64,000 bases of DNA from Chelonoidis abingdonii (lineage: Eukaryota; Chordata; Testudines; Testudinidae). Positions 43,440 to 55,179 of the stretch are shown piece after piece (the stretch's first letter is position 1; the number at the start of each line of letters is the position of its first letter). The position numbers were made by a program, and so were the translations under genes. The notes beneath the pieces were generated by a model that was not told the origin of the DNA, ran no database searches, and saw nothing but the letters and a program-made list of their open reading frames with translations. Location: assembly GCF_003597395.2 (NCBI RefSeq), contig NC_133773.1:130326159-130390158 (forward strand), in the 5' to 3' direction.

Positions 43440-45688
43440 CTTAAAGTCTGCTAACTTTAAGTAGGTACTTTGCAATATTAAAGCTAAAACAGAAACCTGT
43501 TTCATCCCCTACAAAATTCCTATTGTCAAATTATATACAAATTAAACAGTAGGGAAATCAGTATACATTGATTTTGTAAATCTAAAACAAAAAATTATAG
43601 GTCATATTCTGCTGTTAGATGCAGGGGGAGGCTCTCATTTACAACAATAGGATTTGTGTAATACATACCAAACTCATCATCTCATCTCTCTCTCTCACTC
43701 ACATACACAAACCCCACACTTAACAATACAGTATTTTCCAAAATGTTTTATCCTTAAGCTTTTCATTCTACACTTACACTGGAAAAAAACCAAAACATAT
43801 CTAGCCATGTCAATTGCAGAGAGCCTTCACAAACTAAACCTATATGTTGCTTCTCTGTTAATCCAGCTTGCGAACTATCACCAACAAATACAACAACTCT
43901 GGCCCCTCCAAACAATTCACTTCCATGAAATCTGAATTCTGCCAGCTAATGATTCTTTAGGATGCATGGTGGTGTTCTATGCTTAATGTTTCTCTATAAC
44001 TCCAAAGTAGATGGGGTCAGTTTAACAAGTTATTGGTTTTTTTAAAATTTGTTAGAGACACAAACTCGACCTGGAATTTGAAAGTCAGGCTGGATTCTTT
44101 CTAGCTCATGCATAATCATATAAGGAAATATCATGAAATCCTCCCTGCAGTTTCTACTGTATCTTCCATTCTAAGACGAAGCATTTTCAACCTTGTACAG
44201 TGAGGAGGTGATTAGTCTGAAATCCTTGCAGAGCTAGAGAACAAGCTAATCATGCATCTTTTGGAGCCTGCTGCTCTGAATACTGTATTTCCACCCCATA
44301 GTACTGTTCCTGAAATGCTTCTCATTGGTAAAAAGCAATAAAACTAATGCCACTAAAGTCAGTCAGCAGATCTGACTCAAAACACAGGGATCAAGTAAGG
44401 TGGTGCCATTTCTACAGACATTTTTTGTTTGGATTACACTTTAACATTCCAACCAGCTGCCATTTTTAAACAGCTCCAAAAACGTTTTCATTTTTGCCCC
44501 TCAGTCTGCATCAGACAATAGCAAGTACTTACATTTGCAGTCGTATGAGGCCTAAGGCTGGCTATATTCACTCCTAGTCCATGCAGCTGTTTTAGGTCCG
44601 ATAACTCAAAGCTGACCAGGACTAAAAATACCAGCTTGTGCCCAAAGGAGAAGTTTCTAGGCTTTCCAGTATCATACAGCACTGGTTAAGTAGCCCTGCT
44701 TGTTTTAGCAACACTGGACCTAATTTTCAAGGCCCCAAAGTCTTTTTAAAAATTTGATATAAGGTTTTTAATATTTATTCTCATTTCTTTGTTATTCAGA
44801 GGAAACTTAGCTCTGCAGACTGAGAAAAAGAGGGAAAAAAACAACCTTACCCACAGACATCTTTTTAGAAGACTCCAATTTTTTAATATCTTATCTAAAA
44901 TGGAGTATAAAACAAAATGATTAGTGGTGTTGAACGGCCTTGCTAGCACTTGTTTGGTCCTACTTACCTAATGCTTAGGTTGTTCCAAACTCATGTCATT
45001 AAAACCTTTTTATAATCATATACTGCAATGTATGTCTGTGTTTATAAATAATCAGTAACTTAAATACAAGCTACTTTGATTGTTGCACAATGTATGCATA
45101 AATATGTAACTACAGATTTCAATTTTTAACATATTTCAAACATTATATTTGTTACTACTATCATCTATTCTTGGATGCCAATAAATGAGATAGTCAAATT
45201 ATTAGTACTGGGGCTGATGTTCTATTGTTATGTTTAATTGTAAGAATTAAGCCACCTTACCAGGAAATGTACACTAACTTGTGGTTGCACGAACCTGCAT
45301 CTGAGAGGTTTAATGGGAATGTCTCAGAAAAATATAAGGCTACCCACGTGCCAGTTAGCAAGAAAACCTCATAGAACCTGCCCACAGAAGTCAACGGAAG
45401 CTTTGTCATTTGTTTCAAAGGATGCAAGCTGAGACTCAGGATGCACATTACAGAAAGTTTCCTAACAGGAACAAAAATATCATTCTGCAAAGACATTTGG
45501 CCGGCAGTGGAAGCAAAGTCTCAGGCCTATTTGGTGAGTGGACCAAAGGATTGAGCGTTCAGATCAAAGGTTTAGTCATCCCTCCAAGATGGGTGGAATA
45601 GATGAGGCTTACTGTGGAGGCTGCACAGAAACAGTATTTCCAGTTGTCAAGAGGTGGGATAAAAGAATCCTAAATTTATTATTATAGA
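43440..45688. other. Intron, nothing recognised
   Basis: AT-rich sequence. I see no exon, RNA gene or nameable repeat, apart from a weak palindrome-family similarity near 43603-43650 (GGTCATATTCTGCTGTTAGA). Confidence 0.5.
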
Positions 45689-45689
45689 T

Positions 45690-45768
45690 CCCAATTCAGG
45701 AAAGCACCCTATTGAAGTCAACAGCTCTTAAGCATGTACTTAAGGGCTTTCTTGAATCAAGGTCTTAG
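45690..45768. repeat. Foldback repeat (AAGCATGTACTTAAG type)
   Basis: CCCAATTCAGGAAAGCACCC is inverted against GGGCTTTCTTGAATCAAGG, around TTGAAGTCAACAGCTC and TTAAGCATGTACTTAAG. It belongs to the palindromic family also found at 63668-63791 and, more diverged, at 19285-19350. Confidence 0.7.
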
Positions 45769-45791
45769 GAACACATATCTAATTCTAACTA

Positions 45792-45966
45792 CACCTCTAA
45801 CCCGATATAACGCTGTCCTCAGGAGCCAAAAAAATCTTACCGCGTTATAGGTGAAACTGCGTTATAACGAACATGCTTTGATCCGCCAGAGCACACAGCC
45901 CCGCCCACCCCAGAGCATTGCTTTCCCGCGTTATATCCGAATTCGTGTTATATTGGGGTAGAGGTG
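45792..45966. mobile_element. Mariner-type MITE, second copy
   Basis: Starts CACCTCTAACCCGATATAAC and ends ATATTGGGGTAGAGGTG, flanked by TA (45790-45791 and 45967-45968). It belongs to the same family as 40640-40832, with the interior in the opposite direction. It keeps several CpG sites (GCGTTATA, CCGCGTTATA), which suggests it is not ancient. Confidence 0.9.
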
Positions 45967-45969
45967 TAA

Positions 45970-47200
45970 TAACTATTTTACTGTGGATTCCTATATATAT
46001 ATATATATACACTGTATTTAAAGTATTAGTTTTTAATCATAACTTCTCTTACTGATATTAAAAGCCTGCATAATTTTCTCTTTTTAATTTTTGTAAATAT
46101 GGATGTAGCTAATTATCAATACTGGTCTCTGTAAATACATTTTATGCACATTATCATCCTACCTTTCAGGGAGAACTTTATTTAAAACAACAGCAATAGC
46201 ATACCCAAGAAGTGGGGAGCAAAATCATATATACTACCTTTGGAGCACACTACTCAATATTCAGAAAGGAATCCAGGGAGATGACACCTTTAGCCCTGGT
46301 AAACTTAAATACTTAAAGGTTAACTCAGTGGCAGAGATAACCTACTTTATTTTACACTCTATTAAAAAGATCCACCAAATTGCATTGTGTGACTGGCTGA
46401 TGAGACAGGGATCAGAGGTCATCACAATGGCAACTTGTAAGAATTCATGATTAGATTGGCATGACAAGATTTTTTTAAAAAATAAACTTAACAGCAGGCA
46501 GACAGAATTATATCCAATACAAGGAATAATATCCAGATCTGAAAGAGAAAAAAATGAAACTACCCAAATAAAACTAGAAAAGGAAGCCCTGTTTAGAGGG
46601 CTACACAGTTTTACATCACTTTTATTTTTAAGTATTAGTTATGTCAAGAGAAAAATGGTCTTTCTGAAAACTGATGAAGAAAAAATATAAAGACCTTGGA
46701 TATATAAATCCAAAGGTTAAAACTGAGGGGGAAAGGAATTCATGTTTTTATACCGGAACTATCTACTATTTAAGATTTTTTTCTATTTCCGGCTTTGGAA
46801 TTACAGAGGACCAGAGTAGGTATTCTATTATATATTTGTCAAAAAAATTAAAATATAATGCATATTTTACATCATATTTATTTAATCCAAACCACACAAT
46901 ACGTTAATGACAGAGATAACTTGTTAGAGGATGAAACATTTTATTTGTAATTCTATTTATATTGTGTGCCTATTAATATTTTTTAATTTCCATTAAAATG
47001 TTCAAGACACATACTATCCCACAGAATACAAAAATTAAAAGCCTGCCCATCCAACCCACATCTCAAGAAAAGCCTATGGTCTTGGGACAAACATCAGAGC
47101 TTTCTCTTGTGCTAAGGGGAGGAGAAGTAATCCCAAAGCCTTCCAATGAAAATGTCCTGCTCACTCTCCCAGCCCCACATACACAAGTTTAGGGACTGCA
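45970..47200. other. Intron, nothing recognised
   Basis: AT-rich sequence with an (AT)9 run at 45991-46009. No exon, RNA gene or named repeat is visible. Confidence 0.5.
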
Positions 47201-47204
47201 TCTT

Positions 47205-47343
47205 GTACTACTGAATTTCATCCCATTTCTTGCACTCCAGTCTACAAAGTTATCCGGATCTTCCTGTGTAGTGTTTCAATCCTCCTCTGTACTGGTGATC
47301 CCTCTCAAGTTTGTATCGTCAACAAATTTCATTAGCACACCTC
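47205..47343 (-). mobile_element. CR1 fragment
   Basis: CTGAATTTCATCCCATTTCT, GATCTTCCTGTGTAGTG and TTTGTATCGTCAACAAATTT on the plus strand correspond, on the minus strand, to the CR1 reverse transcriptase region after the FADDTKLG box. It is short, diverged and truncated at both sides. Confidence 0.6.
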
Positions 47344-47349
47344 TAAAAC

Positions 47350-48465
47350 AGGACTAGTAGAAGACAATATGTGGCTAGTAATTTACTGGTGGGGATTGTT
47401 AGAAGAGCCTTGTCAAGGATGAATGAGGAGGTGCAGTTCGTCAATGGATTGACCATTGGGTTCTGATATCCAGGCCTTATAATTCTTTCCAACCTAGTAG
47501 GCGTGTTTGGGAAATGACCCATCTGGTTTTTACTTTTGGGTTCTGAAACGCCGACGGGCATGATCCAGGGTTATCCCCATTCTGTATCTGGCCTTGGTCT
47601 GAAACAGTTTATAATCATTCATTTTGTCCCTTGGCATTTTAGCCGCCACTTCTGCTAAGGGTCCACTGAGGTGTGACCTCAGCTCTACCATGTACTGGTC
47701 TTCAGAGATGCTGACCAATGCAGGCTCTTTCAAAATTTTCTAAGAAGGCCCTAGTCATCACCTGCCTGTTAGGTGGGAAATTTTTTGCGCAGTTGAACAA
47801 CAACTAGCGACGGGTGGTTAGGATTGGCTGCGTCTGATGCTTAGCCTGTTCAATGCTAGGGCTGTTGGTAGGCCTCCCTTTGTTTTTCCATCTTCGTTGT
47901 GGGCTGCATCTTTGGCTTCTTGCTCCCTTTTATGGGCTGCCTCTCTTTCTCTCCTTTATCTCCATCTTTTTTGTTTATTTCTAGTTCTTGTAGTTTGTTT
48001 TCCATGTCTCGCTTGTGGTCTGCGTTTCTGATTTGTGCCTCTGCCTCCAGTCTTGCTAGCTCCTGTTTCATGTTCTTGGTAGTCATGGTTCTTGTTTTTG
48101 TGTTCTGTGTTTATTGTCTGAACTGCTGGCTCTCTGTGTCTCCTGGGTCTTCCAGCAACAGTGCTTGTTTAAGTTTCCTAGCTAAGCTTTGATATGCAAT
48201 TAAACAAAACAAAAGCCACTTTATTTACCTGTGGTGTTTTTGCTGGGTACTGATTCCAATCAGATTCTATTGTTTAACAAAAAGACCCTTTTGTCACCTT
48301 AATGCTCCTTGCTTAAAATGCAAGCCAAGCTGAGCAAGAAGAGAAACAGAAAAAAAATTCTCTCTGGCTCCTTTTAAAACCAAACCCTTTCTCTCCCTTA
48401 AAACCTAGCAGAGAAAAGAAAAATAATATCCTACTGGCTTCGGTTCTTATCCCAACGCTGCCGCA
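47350..48465 (-). pseudogene. Gypsy leader and SCAN-related gag fragment
   Basis: Minus-strand internal region directly after the LTR at 48466-49306. The first about 380 bases are leader. From 48086 a frame encodes MKQELARLEAEAQIRNADHK and further charged coiled-coil sequence. After frame breaks, 47733-47530 encodes QYMVELRSHLSGPLAEVAAK and PRDKMNDYKLFQTKARYRMG, ending with RRRFRTQK. This is the Gag type of Gmr1-like gypsy elements, from which the vertebrate SCAN domain is thought to derive. Stops and shifts show it is dead. No protease, reverse transcriptase or 3' LTR follows; the element is cut off near 47350. Confidence 0.75.
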
Positions 48466-49306
48466 TGTCATAGCTTCCCTACTCGATTTGAACCTTAGCT
48501 GCTTCATAAACTGAGAAGCTAGCATGAACCCTCTAAGCTTAATTACAGCTTAGATTGATATTGCGCCACCAGCCAGGAATTCCAGTGTCTTGGCTCACTC
48601 GGTCTCCCCAAAAACCTTCTCTGGGGACCCAAGATCTAGAAGCCCTGAGTCTTACCACAAGGGAAATAACCCCCCTCCCCTGTCTTCTCTTTACTTCCTC
48701 CCGGGCTCCCTCCGTGGGTTATCCTGAGAATGACTGTACTTAACTCCTTGAATTACAAAACGGAGAGGCAAATTACCTTCCTCCCTCCTCCTTCCCTGGG
48801 CTACACAGATTCACCTCCGTAAATCTAACACAAAGAGAATTTCCCTTCCTTCGTTCCTTAGCCTACCAGAGAATACTCAAACAGGTCTTAAAAAGAAAGC
48901 TTATATAAAAGAAAGAAAAAAAAAAACATGAACATGGTCTCTGCATCAAGGTGACATAATACAGGGCTATTGCTTAAAAGAAAAAATATGAATAAACAGC
49001 CTTATTCAAAAGAAATACAATTTAAACATCCACAAACTACTCACATGTAAATACAAAAAAACCAATAACACTCTATTGTTTTTCTACCTTTGTACTCACA
49101 ACTTTGAAACTGAAGATTAGAAGCTTGAAGATAGAAAATTCTCGCTCATAGCTGAGAGCCAGACAAAAGACACAGACCCAAACATTCCGTCCCTGAGCTT
49201 TGAAAAATCCGGTTTCCTGATTGGTCCTCTGGTCAGGTGTTTGGTTCCCTTTGTTAACCCTTTACAGGTGAAAGAAACATTAACCCTTAGCTATCTATTT
49301 ATGACA
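48466..49306 (-). mobile_element. Gypsy 5' LTR
   Basis: On the minus strand the LTR starts TGTCATAAATAGATAGCTAA at 49306 and ends AGCTATGACA at 48466, 841 bp with TG...CA borders. It contains the family phrases CCTGTAAAGGGTTAAC near the start and AAGCTGTAATTAAGCTTAGA near the end. The next bases (TGCGGCAGCG) sit where a primer-binding site should be, and gag follows, which makes this the 5' LTR. Confidence 0.78.
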
Positions 49307-50462
49307 GACCCCTTATCTGCTACTTCCTTCATTATTTGTTCCATCTGACCTTCAAATAAGTGTCTCTCTCTCTCTCACACCCCCCCCCCCCAAGTGGACG
49401 GGGTAAATACAGGAATTACTGAGTGAAGTTCTATGGCTGCGTGATGCAGGATGTCAGACTAGAGTATCACAGTGGTTCCTTTCAGGCACTAAAATCTACC
49501 AAACCTGTATGATTTTAGAAGAGGATTCTGCTGTCTAGGGAAAGAGCCACAAGGTTACCTTATTAAAGGTCATGTTCTCAGTTGTCAGAGGAGAGATACA
49601 CTGTTTTAAAAGGCTTTTCCCAGATGGCAAAGGATTTAACAGTTTAATACCTTTGCAGAGATGCAGAAGTTCTGTTGTCCACTTTGCTAAAGACAAAGGA
49701 GTGGAAATGTCTATTCGACAAAGAGTTGTCAAAATTGTTTTTTGTCCTCCAGAGCACCACCCCTTATCATTTTTGTCCCGGGGCATCTACAGGATGCCAT
49801 AAATGGGAAAAACTTCACTTTGTCTATTCTTTTTCTGAATAAGGCCAACAACATAGGGTGGATGCTTTGCTGGGATTAGCATAAGACACTTAGATAAATA
49901 TTCCATATACCTTAGTTTTATTTTCCCATGGTACAGGGTATGTCCCCAAAGTACTATAGCATAGATAAGACTTTACATTGCTGTAGGGCCAAACTAGACA
50001 ATACACAAAATGAAAATTAGAAGCAGCAATCAGTTTTTCCCTCAGACATTTTTGTATCACATACACTAATTTCTTCTACATCGGGGGAACATGTTTCCAA
50101 ATGGTAGTCGCCAACACACTTGACACATGGTGTAAAGGGCAGTGAACTTGAAAAGAAAAGCAGATTTTAACAAATTCAAAGAACAGATAGGTAGGGTTCC
50201 ATTGGAATAAAACCTAAGAGGGAAAAAAAGTAGTTCAGGAGAGATGGCATTTCTCAAAGAGCCAATATTGAAGGCACAACAGCAAACTATACTGACACAG
50301 AAGAAAGATAGGAAGAACAGTGAGAGGACAATATGGCTCCATCAGGAGTACTTTAATTACCTGAAAATCAAAGAGAGAAAAACTTGTACAAATTGCTAAG
50401 GATGAGTACAAAAGAATAGAGCAAGGATACTGGGACAAAATCAGAAAGGCTAAGGAACAAAA
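49307..50462. other. Intron with a low-complexity tract
   Basis: A (TC)n(C)n tract lies at 49361-49392 (TCTCTCTCTCTCTCACACCC then a C run). Otherwise nothing recognised: no exon, RNA gene or named repeat. Confidence 0.5.
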
Positions 50463-50465
50463 TGA

Positions 50466-50760
50466 GGCCATGTCTATACGACGCGCCGTTTCGGCGCGTT
50501 AAAATCGAATGCTCGGGGTTCGATATATCGCATCTCGTCTAGACGGGGATATATCAAACCCAGAGCGCGCTTACATCGATTCCGGAACTCCACCAAAACA
50601 AACGGAGTTCCGGATTCGACATGGCAAGCTGTGCACATCGATTCCGCGCAGTGAAGACGGGTGAGTAAATCGATTTTAGATATTCGATTTCAGCTACGCT
50701 ATTCTCGTAGCTGAAATTGCGTATCTAAAATAGATTTTCGCGCGTCGTGTAGACGGGGCC
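50466..50760. mobile_element. CpG-rich hairpin MITE with TGA target duplication
   Basis: The left end GGCCATGTCTATACGACGCG and the right end CGCGTCGTGTAGACGGGGCC are inverted, flanked by TGA at 50463-50465 and 50761-50763, a 3-bp target as in Harbinger elements. Internal hairpins include TCCGGAACTCC against GGAGTTCCGGA around ACCAAAACAAAC (50581-50614), and TTCAGCTACG against CGTAGCTGAA (50690-50717). High CpG content suggests recent arrival. There is no coding frame. Confidence 0.85.
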
Positions 50761-50814
50761 TGAGTTACATCTGGCAAGGGAAGAAAAAGCAATAAGAAGA
50801 GATTCTATAAATAC

Positions 50815-51360
50815 AGTAACTCCTCACTTAAAGTCGTCCCGCTTAATGTTGTTTTGTTATTACATTGCTGATCAATTAGGGAACATACTCATTTAAAGTT
50901 GTGCAATGCTCCACTCTTACATTGTTTGGCCGCCTGCTTTCTTCACAGCTGTCAGCCTCCCTACACCCCCCACCCGCCAAGTGCCTCCCACCTGCCGGTA
51001 GACCCAGAGGATCAGTGCCTTCCCTCTCCTCCTGTCTGGGGCTTGTGGCATTTTGGAGGCAGGAGGGAGAGGGGAGGAGCGAGGACTTGGTGCGCAGGCT
51101 CCCCTTCCTGCCTCCCGAATGCCGCAAGCCAGCTGATTGCCACGAGCAGGAGGTGAGGGGGAGCCTGCATCAAGTCCTCACTCCTCCCCGCTCCCTCCTG
51201 CCTCCTAAATGCCACAAGCCAGCTGACTGCTCCCAGCAGGAGGGAGGGGGGACGAGTGAGGTCTCGGTGCACCTCCCCACTCCCTCCCCTGCCTCCTGAA
51301 CACAGGAATCAGCTGGCTTGTAGCATTTAGACGGGAGAGGAGGGAGGGGGAGGAAGGAAA
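50815..51360. repeat. Tc1-like repeat with GC-rich tandem interior
   Basis: The left part, CAGTAACTCCTCACTTAAAG then TCGTCCCGCTTAATGTTG, resembles the end of a known Tc1/Tigger-like repeat. The inside (50930-51350) holds about three GC-rich units, each with CTCCTGCCTCC or its reverse complement and an AATGCCACAAGCCAGCTGA segment, partly in opposite orientation. The right end is not clear. Open frames crossing it are compositional. Confidence 0.5.
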
Positions 51361-51362
51361 AA

Positions 51363-51693
51363 AATCAAATGCACAACTACAAAATAGGGAATAACTGGCT
51401 AGGCAGTAGTACTGCAGAAAAGAACATGAGGGTTATTAGTGGATCATACATAGAATAACAGCCAACAACGTGATGCAATTTCAAAAAATGCTATCATTTT
51501 GAGGTGTACTAACAGGGATGTTGTGTGTAAGCCATGGGAGGTAACTGTCCCTGTCTCTTCAGCACTGGTGAGGCTAGGGCACAGTGTCCAGTCTAAGAAA
51601 GATGTGGATAAATTGGAGATAGCCCAAATGACAGCTACAAAAATTAAGAGTTTTAGAAACCTGACCTATGAGGAAAGGTTAAGAAAAGATACT
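51363..51693 (+). mobile_element. CR1 LINE, left half of a split copy
   Basis: Plus-strand CR1 pol remnant. The clearest part (51545-51690) encodes PVSSALVRLGHSVQSKKDVD, KLEIAQMTATKIKSFRNLTY and EERLRK, matching the CR1 segment at 24600-24760. Similarity breaks exactly where DIRS copy D starts (51694) and resumes in the correct place at about 54836. Confidence 0.8.
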
Positions 51694-54600
51694 GTTATTA
51701 ACCTTTCCGTAACTGTTGTTCTTTAAGATGTGTTGCACATATCCGTTCCACTGTAGGAGTGTGCACACTTCAATGCACACTTCTGAGAGATTTTCTCCAT
51801 TGTGGTACCTGTCAGGATGGCATAAATGCCCTCTGTTGCCTTGTGAATGGAGCCCAGGCATAAAGGGTGGAGCTGCCTCCAGTCCACTCAGTTCCATCCT
51901 ACCAGAAGACTCCAACAGAGAGGGAAAGGAGGACAGGTACAACACATCTCATAGAACTACAGTTACAGAAAGCTTAGTAACCTTTTCTTCTTCTTCAAGT
52001 GATTACATCTCTGTTTCACTGTAGGTGACTCACAAGCAGTCCCAACTAGAGGGCTACTCGTCCAAATTTACCATCATCTCTAGATTGTTGAGAGATAGGT
52101 TAGCGAGAGGCAAATGAGTGACATGAAGATTAGGTTGCAGATTTGAAAATGTTCATTATAGGAACGTTAGACAGAAAAGCTGCAGTCACTTGGAACTTAG
52201 TTTAATGGCCCAGCACTCTATCCAGAGATTCATGTTAGCCAACTGGTAACATAAGCCAATACAGCTGGATATCATGAAAGCAGGACTGCCCTCCATTCTG
52301 TCTGTAAATACAACAAACAATGGAGATGAAGAACTGAAATTTTTTAGTTCATTCCAGATAAAATGCTAAAGCTCCTTTAACACCCAGAGCATGCAGTCTT
52401 TCCTCCTCTTATTACCACAAGGGTTTGGGAAGAAAGTTGGTAAGAAAATTCCTTTGTTAACATGAAAAGTGGAGACCCCCTACGTAAGAAGATTTGCCTG
52501 AGGACGAAGGTAGACTTTGTCCACATAGAAACCATATAAAGAGGATCTGATATGAGAGTCCTCAACTTCCCAATTTTCCTGGCTGTTGTAACGGCTACTA
52601 AAAACACCATCTTCATTGATAGGTGCAAGAGCATATTGCTAGTGGCTCAGTGAGGAGGATCCATCAGTTTTGTTAGACTAGATTCAGGCCCCAGGCTAGA
52701 ATAGAGTTCTGTACCTGCAGAAAAAGGTCTGTCTAAATCCTTTAAAAATCTTACAGCCACTGGGCCGGAAAAAGAACTCTAGTTTCCCATCCAGTGGACT
52801 GGGAGCTTGTCTTTGAACTCTGAAACTGTATCCCGCAGGGTGAAATCATAATGCCCCAGCAAAACTTGCTGGTTTGCAATACAAAGCTGTAACCTGCTTG
52901 TGGAACAAAACTTCTTCCTAAATAAGTCCAGGTTCTCAATCTCTTTATTCTCTGGAGTTGGTGCATGGTAACACCCCACCACCACCACCACCTCTCAGTG
53001 GTTGTTGACACAGGGAGCCCAAAGGGGGATGATTATAGTAATGCTTGAACCCCTGAGAGGGACCACAGTATCTCATCTCCACTCTTTTGGCAGGCAGTGG
53101 CAGGGAAGCAGGGTCTGCCAAAGAATATTGGTAGGCTACCAAATAGCGTCATTAGTAAGCAGAGTAATTCTAGCCTGGGCCATAGATGCCAAGATGACCA
53201 TCAGCTTGTAGATGTCCAGGGCCATAGCCAACTTCTCAATAACTTCTGATGATGAAATGCATCACAAGACAGAAAATAGGTTCTGACACAATTGCCTCAT
53301 CAAAGGATGAGGAAGAGGATACCAATGGTACCAGGGTCTGGTCCAGTTCCCTTTTCTCTCATAGATACTTGTGAGAGGGGTCCTGAATCTTCAGTGATGG
53401 GCTTAGTACCAATGCGAGGGTGTTTGCAGTGTGAATGCTCCCGACAGCCAGTAGATTAAGCCAGCTGACGTGGATGTGGGGATGCTCTCAATTAAGAGGG
53501 GAACCCTATATGTTTCAAATGGGCCACTGGTACAGCTCTGGTCCAAAATTGTGCATCGCCTAAACATCCTTTCAGTAAGTCCTTTGTTGATACGGAGGCT
53601 AAAACCAGGCAGCAAATGGTATATTCCTGGTGGTGTGACCAGGGACACAGGATTTCACTTCAGAGTTTGATGAAGAATCCTCTTCCTGTGACCATGGTGG
53701 GACCATACCAGTCAGTACCAGGAAGGAAATGTCAGACTCTGAAGAAAGGGGAGCCAGGGAGATCATCTGTGACTTTGCCTTAGATGGTACCTTCTTAAAT
53801 GGTATCATGATAGACCAATCAGCTAGACCTGCCTGGTGCGGAGGTGAAGCCACTAAAGTAGATATCTTGGGCACCAGTGCCATGCATGACTCCTGAACTG
53901 CCAGTGATGGTGGTACCCAGAGATTCAACAATTCTTTTGCAGCCTCATATGTCTCAGGTGTAGACAGTACAGGGAAAGCACTCTGTGGTACCGGGACACG
54001 AGGTGATCCCGAAGATATACTTCAGGAGGCTCGTTGAGACTAGCTGTGGTGGGCTCTGGAGTCACTGAACTCCTCTGCTTGGAGGTGTGCTCTTAAGAGT
54101 GCCTCCTCTTTGAGCTTCCACCTGAGCCCTTAGATAAGCTCGACCTCTTTGCTTCCTCTGATGGTCCTGGTACCGAGTCTGATTTACAGTGACTCTTCTT
54201 TAGTACCAGTGATGCTCATCTACCTCTCGGTACTGATTATGCTGGAGGTGCTCAGTACCTGGACCAAGGTAGACGGTTCAGATGGAGGACACAGCACTGA
54301 CTCCAGCAGCAGATATTTCAATCTGGCTGTCTTGGATGTTTTTTTTTTTTGGAACTGGGCTTAAAACCCTTACAGATACTATATTTAACACTCATTGAAG
54401 CATCCTCCAAGCATGTAAGGCAGCTGGGGTGAGGGTCACTCTTAGGTATTGTCTTCCACAAGAGTGGAAGTGCTTGAAACCCAGAGAATGTAGCATATCT
54501 CTGGTACCAGGGCCAGTACCAAGGCTGGATGCCAGATGCACACACTTTTTTTTTTTTTACACTATACTAATTAAATACTAAACTACACTAACTATACAGA

Positions 54601-54835
54601 CTACAATGGACACTATTTACACAACAGTCACAGGCAGTAGGAAGGGGCTGAGTATGGTTGGGGCAACTGCACCCATTATACCTACATGCTGTGTGTGAGG
54701 CACCAGAGGGCACTTTTCAGAGTTTGTCTCCTTAGCAGTACCAATCAGGGTCGCACAACCGTGCACTGGTACACACACATCCCAACACAGGAATGGATAT
54801 GTGCAATCACTCAAAGAACTGGGCATGAAGAAAAG
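51694..54835 (-). mobile_element. DIRS-type retrotransposon, copy D
   Basis: The longest DIRS copy (3142 bp), on the minus strand, inserted in a CR1. The terminal/complementary block is 51694-51982 (GTTATTAACCTTTCCGTAAC and, inverted, AACTACAGTTACAGAAAGC). The recombinase lies at 52380-52640. A serine/threonine-rich gag-like region with repeated GGTACC-type motifs (TACCGAGTC, GTACCAGTGATG) spans about 53250-54550. The 5' terminal repeat is about 54640-54835. The reverse transcriptase/RNase H part is missing. Simple CACCAC (52976-52993) and T-run (54339-54350, 54546-54559) tracts occur. Confidence 0.72.
52377..52634 (-). pseudogene. DIRS tyrosine recombinase relic (copy D)
   Basis: The minus-strand frame encodes KMVFLVAVTTARKIGKLRTL, the box with the first catalytic arginine (TTARKIGKL), followed by ISDPLYMV and FVLRQIFLRRG. 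It aligns with copies A (LARKVSELKAL) and B (SAIRVSKIRAL); copies A and D keep the arginine in register while B does not. The H-x-x-R box expected further left (52080-52250) is too decayed to read. Confidence 0.75.
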
Positions 54836-55175
54836 AAGACTGAGTGGGTCTTCTGTTAATAGGTGTTATGAAAAGGACGGTGATTAGCTGTTGTACACAT
54901 CCAGTGCAGGTAGGACAAGAAGTAATCAGCTCAACCTGCAGTAAGGAAGATTTAAGTTCCATATTAGGAAAAATTTTCTAATGGTAAAGATTGTTAAGTG
55001 CTGGAATAGGTTACCAAGGAAGATTGTGGGATCCCCATCTTTGGAGGTTTTTATGAACAGGTTAGACAAACATCTGTCATGGATGGTCTAAATATACTTG
55101 GTCCTTCCTCAGCATAGGAGGATGGACTAGGTGACTTCTCAAAGTCCCAGCCAGCCCCGCATTTCTATGATTCTA
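54836..55175 (+). mobile_element. CR1 LINE, right half of the split copy
   Basis: Continues the CR1 of 51363-51693 in the same direction. Codons around 54950-55090 give KFHIRKNFLMVKIVKCWNRL and GSPSLEVFMNRLDKHLSWM, then a stop and the 3' UTR ending TTCTATGATTCTATC at 55162-55176, the CR1 terminal repeat unit. The 3' end is complete. Confidence 0.85.
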
Positions 55176-55179
55176 TCTC

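Noticed and set aside
47837..48192. Plus-strand frames rich in Leu, Ser and Cys
   Set aside because: They are antisense to the gypsy coiled-coil Gag frame on the minus strand, which has family motifs.
50899..51299. Several overlapping frames of 70-130 codons
   Set aside because: Tandem GC-rich repeat units give open frames on both strands; no domain is recognisable.
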